Shown here: positions 5,433 through 8,794 of the stretch, piece by piece
How positions within the stretch are numbered: position 1 is the stretch's first letter
Layout of the letters: each line of letters begins with the position of its first letter
Origin: Candidatus Zymogenus sp.
GTDB taxonomy: Bacteria > Desulfobacterota > Zymogenia > Zymogenales > Zymogenaceae
Reading direction: 5' to 3'
Length of the DNA: 8,794 bases
Assembly: GCA_030613285.1 (NCBI GenBank)
Contig: JAUWME010000064.1
Coordinates: 1-8,794 of the forward strand
Translations under genes and position numbers: made by a program
The notes under the pieces: generated by a model
Databases searched by the model: none
Seen by the model: the letters and a program-made list of their open reading frames with translations, nothing else
What the model was told of the DNA's origin: nothing

Positions 5433-6629
5433 ATGAAATTTCCCGACATCGAATTTGATCCTTTTTTTGCCTGGGTGAACAGACCGAAGATAATGTACAG
5501 CCCGGGACTCCGTTCAGAAGTGGGGTACGAGCTGGGCGAGTTAGGGGGAAAAAAGGTTGCAGTATTTACAGACAAGGGGATTGTAGATGCCGGCGTGGCC
5601 CAAATGGTCATCGATGAGATTGAGAAGTCGGATTTGGAGTTGGTAGGGGTCTTCGATGGGATCGTACAGGATGCCAGAATCGAAACCATTAATGAAGGGG
5701 CTAAATACTACAAGAAAGTGGGCGCTGATTCAATGGTCGTAGTCGGTGGTGGCAGCGTGATGGATACATCCAAGGCCATAAATATCATGGTGGGCGAAGG
5801 GCACGAAGACTTCAAACCTCTGGCGGAGCAGGCAGCCCTCTACGACACGGCAAAACGTCTGCCGCCGCATATTGCCTTTCCCACAACGGCGGGCACAGGA
5901 AGCGAGGTAACGTCGGCGATGGTTGTGCTGGACGTTGAAGAGCACCTGAAGCTCTCCGTGGCGCACCCCTACTGCAACTGTGATATTGCCATGCTTGACC
6001 CTGAGCTAATGGTGAAGTTACCCCCGAAGATAACGGCCTTTACCGGAATGGACGCCCTGACCCATGCTATTGAGGGAATGACCGCAACATCTCATGAGCC
6101 AATAGCCGATGCCCTCTGTATTCATGCCATCAGGCTAATAGTAAAATATCTCCCCATTGCCGTAAACAAGCCAGAAGATGTCGAGGCCAGGGGATATATG
6201 CTGATTGCCAGTACTTTGGCCGGGATGGGCTTTGGAAATTCAATGACAGGAGGCGTCCATGCTACGGCCCACGCCCTGGGGGGGGTCTATGGCGTTGCCC
6301 ACGGAATGGCCAATGGTATTATGCTGCCGCTCCTCATGGATTTTAACACCAAGGAAGCTCCTGAGAAGTTTATGCTAATTGCCGATGCAATGGACATCGA
6401 CTGTAATAAAATTGACCCGAAGGAGGCAGGAACGCTCGCAGCCGGTGTGGTCAGGAAACTCAAAAAGAAATGCGGACTTACTGAAACCCTGAAGGATTTT
6501 GACATACCCGATGATGCGGAAAAACTTCAGCAATTGGTGGAGATCGCATCGGGGGATTCCCAAGTTGGCTACAACCCCCGCTATCTTGAGGAAGAGGACA
6601 TCCTCAAGCTTTACCTCGAAGCGATGTAA
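5433..6629 (+). CDS. iron-containing alcohol dehydrogenase
   Basis: A 398-residue group III (iron-type) alcohol dehydrogenase, which oxidises an alcohol to an aldehyde, or the reverse, with NAD(P)(H) in the cytoplasm. The N-terminal dinucleotide-binding domain has VAVFTDKGI (42-50), VVVGGGSVMDTSK (102-114) and FPTTAGTGSEVTS (149-161). The C-terminal metal domain keeps all four expected ligands: Asp207 and His211 in TGMDALTHAIEG, His276 in GGVHATAH, and His290 in AHGMANG. His280 matches the extra active-site His of lactaldehyde reductase FucO. Length is normal for the family and no disruption is seen. An SCP2-domain gene follows after 50 nt and an aldehyde oxidoreductase after that, so an aldehyde is the likely shared intermediate. 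The substrate cannot be read from sequence. Confidence 0.96.
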   Translation: MKFPDIEFDPFFAWVNRPKIMYSPGLRSEVGYELGELGGKKVAVFTDKGIVDAGVAQMVIDEIEKSDLELVGVFDGIVQDARIETINEGAKYYKKVGADSMVVVGGGSVMDTSKAINIMVGEGHEDFKPLAEQAALYDTAKRLPPHIAFPTTAGTGSEVTSAMVVLDVEEHLKLSVAHPYCNCDIAMLDPELMVKLPPKITAFTGMDALTHAIEGMTATSHEPIADALCIHAIRLIVKYLPIAVNKPEDVEARGYMLIASTLAGMGFGNSMTGGVHATAHALGGVYGVAHGMANGIMLPLLMDFNTKEAPEKFMLIADAMDIDCNKIDPKEAGTLAAGVVRKLKKKCGLTETLKDFDIPDDAEKLQQLVEIASGDSQVGYNPRYLEEEDILKLYLEAM

Positions 6630-6679
6630 AGTGTTATTGGAAAGTTACATTACATTAACATTATTAATGGAGAAAAAAA

Positions 6680-7096
6680 ATGGAATTTTGGAGTGACGGA
6701 AAAGAGCCAATCAAGGCCTTCCTGAAAATGTTTGAAAAGTGTGTTGATGATCCTGAGCTGAACAAGGGTCTAAAAAAAGTCAACCAGCTTATCTGGTTTG
6801 ACTACACCAAGGATGACCCTGAATGCTCTTTCTGGCTGGACTGCCGTGGGGGGGAAATAAAGGCGGGGCAGGGAAAGCCGGAAGGCGACCCCGATCTGGT
6901 AATGAGTCTCTCCGCAGATGATGCCCATCGTTCGTGGTCAAACAAGCTGAACCCGGTCATGGCCATTACGAGAAAAAAGATAATCATAAAGGGATCTGCC
7001 ACAGGCCTTCTAAAGCTTGCCCCAAAGCTGAAAAAGGTAGCGGTTTTTTACAACGAGGCATTGGAAGAATTGGGCTGGGGTGACAAGAAGATGTAA
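6680..7096 (+). CDS. SCP2 sterol-binding domain protein
   Basis: A 138-residue protein consisting essentially of one SCP2 domain, a small alpha/beta fold with a hydrophobic tunnel that binds lipids, acyl chains or sterol-like molecules. Recognisable segments are IWFDYTKDDPECSFWLDC (38-55), the GDPDLVMSLSADDA strand-turn (69-82), and LNPVMAITRKKIIIKGSATG (90-109). The last resembles the family's 'lnpm.A...GklkikGd' pattern. A helix LLKLAPKLKKV closes the core. No signal peptide or catalytic motif is seen. GGAG at 6669-6672 gives a good ribosome site. It lies between an alcohol dehydrogenase and an aldehyde oxidoreductase, which suggests that it binds a hydrophobic substrate or intermediate for them. 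This role is inferred from position and fold only. Confidence 0.87.
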   Translation: MEFWSDGKEPIKAFLKMFEKCVDDPELNKGLKKVNQLIWFDYTKDDPECSFWLDCRGGEIKAGQGKPEGDPDLVMSLSADDAHRSWSNKLNPVMAITRKKIIIKGSATGLLKLAPKLKKVAVFYNEALEELGWGDKKM

Positions 7097-7198
7097 GGTG
7101 CCACTTGTCTAATGGGTTGGCTGGTAACAAGCGGTAGGGTTAATGTAGAGTGAAAATAGGCGTGAGTGCAGCGACCTTTAGACCTGTGTTTGTTGATT

Positions 7199-7274
7199 AG
7201 GCTTTAGAGGGAGAACCGGAGGCGGAAATCTCTTACTTGAGGATGGACGATAGTTTCCGGTTCTTCTTTAGCCT
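7199..7274 (+). promoter_or_regulatory. long stem-loop in the leader of the aldehyde oxidoreductase gene
   Basis: In plus-strand RNA, AGGCU (7199-7203) pairs with AGCCU (7270-7274). After a 3-nt bulge (UUA), GAGGG (7207-7211) pairs with UCUUU (7265-7269) using G-U wobbles. AGAACCGGA (7212-7220) pairs exactly with UCCGGUUCU (7256-7264), and GGC (7221-7223) can continue with GUU (7253-7255). The ~29-nt apical part can form a small UCUC/GAGG hairpin. The wobble pairs would be mismatches in minus-strand RNA, which points to a function in the plus transcript. It ends 96 nt before the start codon and has no U-tract, so it is not an intrinsic terminator. A smaller stem, TTTCG/CGAAA (7285-7289 and 7303-7307), follows. 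Candidate cis-regulatory RNA; known riboswitch class not recognised. Confidence 0.5.
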
Positions 7275-7370
7275 CAAAAGGATCTTTCGGTTTTATCATC
7301 AACGAAACGTCAAAATCTATAGACTAATAAATTTGTATTTACAGGAAAACTATTTTTAAAAGGGGGAGCA

Positions 7371-8794
7371 ATGTTTGGAAATACTGGAAAAGTCATCAAC
7401 ATTGATCTGACCAAAGGAACAATTGAAACTATTACCTTGGACGAAGGTGATTACAAAAAATTTATAGGGGGCAGCGGTCTTGCTGCAAAGATCTTCTGGG
7501 ACAGGGGAAACTTTGATGCCGATCCCCTCTCTCCAGAGGCGATGCTGATCTTTATGAACGGCCCTTTTGCGGGGCTGAAGATCTCCGGCACCAGCAGAAA
7601 CTGCGTTGCCGGTTGCTCCCCGTTGACGGGAAACTGGGCAGATTCCTCCTGCGGTGGTTATTTTGCCCCGGAGTTGAGGTATGCAGGATTTGACGGAATT
7701 ATTATCACGGGCAAAGCCGAGGAACCATCCCTTATCGTCATTAACGATGACAAGGTCGAGATTGTTGATGCCAAGGACCTCTGGGGTTCGGGGATTGAGA
7801 GTGCAAATGCTACGCTAAAGGAAAAGCACGGCAAAAACGCCCGCACGGTCCTCATCGGCCCTGCTGGCGAAAACGGTGTCCTCTTTGCCAACATCATGCA
7901 CGAGGCGCACCACGCGTTTGGTCGCACCGGGTTTGGTGCCATAATGGGTTCAAAGAACCTCAAGGGTCTTGTTGTTTTGGCCTCTAAAAAGGAGATGAAG
8001 TTCGCTGACGCCAAAGAGTATGAGGCAATCAGAGCAGAGGTAAATCCCCTGATAAAGGATGCCTTGGCCTCAGACGTCATGCGAGAAAACGGAACCGCCG
8101 CAAACCTCGAGGGGGGTGTTTACGCCGGTGATGTCCCCATCAAAAACTGGACGTCAAATTTTTGGGAAGATATGGCAGACGCCCTAACCGGGTCGACTCT
8201 TACAGATACCTATCTTACAAAACGGAGTTCCTGCGCCTTTTGCTCCGTTGCCTGCAAAAGAGTAGTCGAGGTCAAGGAAGGACCCTTTAAGATTTCCGAA
8301 GGTCCCGGCCCAGAGTACGAAACCATCACCGCCTTCGGCTCCATGATGAACTCCATGGACCTTGCGGCAACCTGCAAGGCAAACCGTATTTGTAACGATT
8401 TGGGAATGGATACGATTTCCTGCGGCGTTACTATTGCCTGGGCAATGGAGGCCTTTGAAAAGGGACACCTGACCACCGACGACACCGACGGCGTCGAGCT
8501 TAACTGGGGCGATATGGAAACAGTCATTGACGTTATCCTCCCGAAGATATCGGGAAAGGATGGAAAGGTGGGGGGGCTTCTTGCTGAAGGGAGTAAAAGG
8601 GCCGCCGATAAAATCGGGAAGGGTGCCATCGACTACCCCACCCATTGCAAAGGGCTGGAGGCACCAATGCACGACCCAAGGGGGGGTGGGCACGGTCTTG
8701 CCTTGTCCTACGCCATGAGCCCCAGGGGGGCCTGCCACGTTGCCGATCCGCTGCTTTTTATCGAGATGGGCTCTGTATATCACCCGGACATAGG
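7371..8794 (+). CDS. aor: aldehyde:ferredoxin oxidoreductase, 5' part
   Basis: The first 474 residues of a tungsten- (or molybdenum-) bis-pterin enzyme that oxidises aldehydes to carboxylic acids with ferredoxin as acceptor; the family is about 600 residues, so the 3' end lies outside. The frame is open to the window edge. N-terminal domain: GKVINIDLTKGTIE, FIGGSGLAAKIFW, NGPFAGLKISGTSRN (63-77), SPLTG (83-87), AGFDGIIITGKA, then GRTGFGAIMGSKNLKG (184-199), which belongs to the pterin-binding region. The [4Fe-4S] ligands are Cys288, Cys291 and Cys295 in CAFCSVAC. These numbers equal those I recall for Pyrococcus AOR, whose fourth Cys (494) would fall just past the window. GPEYE (313-317), CNDLGMDTISCG and KGLEAPMHDPRGGGHG also fit. 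The ribosome site is GGGGGAG (7362-7368). It follows the alcohol dehydrogenase and SCP2 genes but has its own 274-nt leader. Confidence 0.96.
   Translation, partial: MFGNTGKVINIDLTKGTIETITLDEGDYKKFIGGSGLAAKIFWDRGNFDADPLSPEAMLIFMNGPFAGLKISGTSRNCVAGCSPLTGNWADSSCGGYFAPELRYAGFDGIIITGKAEEPSLIVINDDKVEIVDAKDLWGSGIESANATLKEKHGKNARTVLIGPAGENGVLFANIMHEAHHAFGRTGFGAIMGSKNLKGLVVLASKKEMKFADAKEYEAIRAEVNPLIKDALASDVMRENGTAANLEGGVYAGDVPIKNWTSNFWEDMADALTGSTLTDTYLTKRSSCAFCSVACKRVVEVKEGPFKISEGPGPEYETITAFGSMMNSMDLAATCKANRICNDLGMDTISCGVTIAWAMEAFEKGHLTTDDTDGVELNWGDMETVIDVILPKISGKDGKVGGLLAEGSKRAADKIGKGAIDYPTHCKGLEAPMHDPRGGGHGLALSYAMSPRGACHVADPLLFIEMGSVYHPDI

Noticed and set aside
7103..7133. CTTGT/ACAAG inverted repeat after the SCP2 gene, considered as a terminator.
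   Set aside because: Only five base pairs and no following T-tract.
8184..8783. Long minus-strand open frames (199 and 139 codons) opposite the right end.
   Set aside because: The plus frame from 7371 to the window edge carries continuous aldehyde:ferredoxin oxidoreductase motifs. The minus frames have no recognisable domains and are shadows of codon bias.
1..8794. Mobile elements, CRISPR arrays, tRNA or rRNA genes.
   Set aside because: No transposase or integrase motifs, regularly spaced identical repeats, or tRNA/rRNA-like sequence were seen on either strand.

Overview
The window looks like part of a chromosome from a Gram-negative, probably strictly anaerobic bacterium, most likely of the deltaproteobacterial (Desulfobacterota-like) type. 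This is inferred from gene content only. The left end carries cell-envelope genes of a diderm: an S41 carboxy-terminal protease, a YibQ-type divergent polysaccharide deacetylase and an ExbB/TolQ plus ExbD/TolR pair. The right end carries a tungsten/molybdenum aldehyde:ferredoxin oxidoreductase, a hallmark of anaerobes. No transposase, tRNA, rRNA or CRISPR array was seen.

Region 1 (1-3300, + strand) is an envelope operon. It holds the 3' end of a ctpA-like gene, a deacetylase-fold protein with a very lysine-rich cytoplasmic tail, and a proton-channel pair. The gaps are 14, 24 and 70 nt, so co-transcription is likely. A perfect 24-nt palindrome at 3281-3304 closes the region, but its T-rich side faces the minus strand.

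Region 2 (3300-5270) is a patchwork of single genes. A short solitary HicB-like gene (minus) is followed by about 320 nt of gene-free sequence containing a degenerate C-rich tandem repeat. Next come a minus-strand orphan protein with a C-terminal zinc ribbon and a divergent plus-strand secreted M28-like metallopeptidase. The M28 protein appears to lack the last zinc-binding histidine. The divergent intergenic region carries three copies of a TATCAAAACC element, two of them forming an inverted repeat over the predicted promoter of the zinc-ribbon gene.

Region 3 (5430-8794, + strand) is a metabolic cassette: an iron-type alcohol dehydrogenase, a small SCP2-domain protein and an aldehyde:ferredoxin oxidoreductase that runs off the window. 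Together they could interconvert alcohol, aldehyde and carboxylic acid using NAD(H) and ferredoxin. The SCP2 protein could bind a hydrophobic substrate or intermediate. The 274-nt leader of the oxidoreductase gene contains a long stem-loop (7199-7274) that needs G-U pairs of the plus-strand RNA to be continuous, which makes it a candidate structured regulatory RNA. The cassette and this leader element are the most interesting parts of the window.
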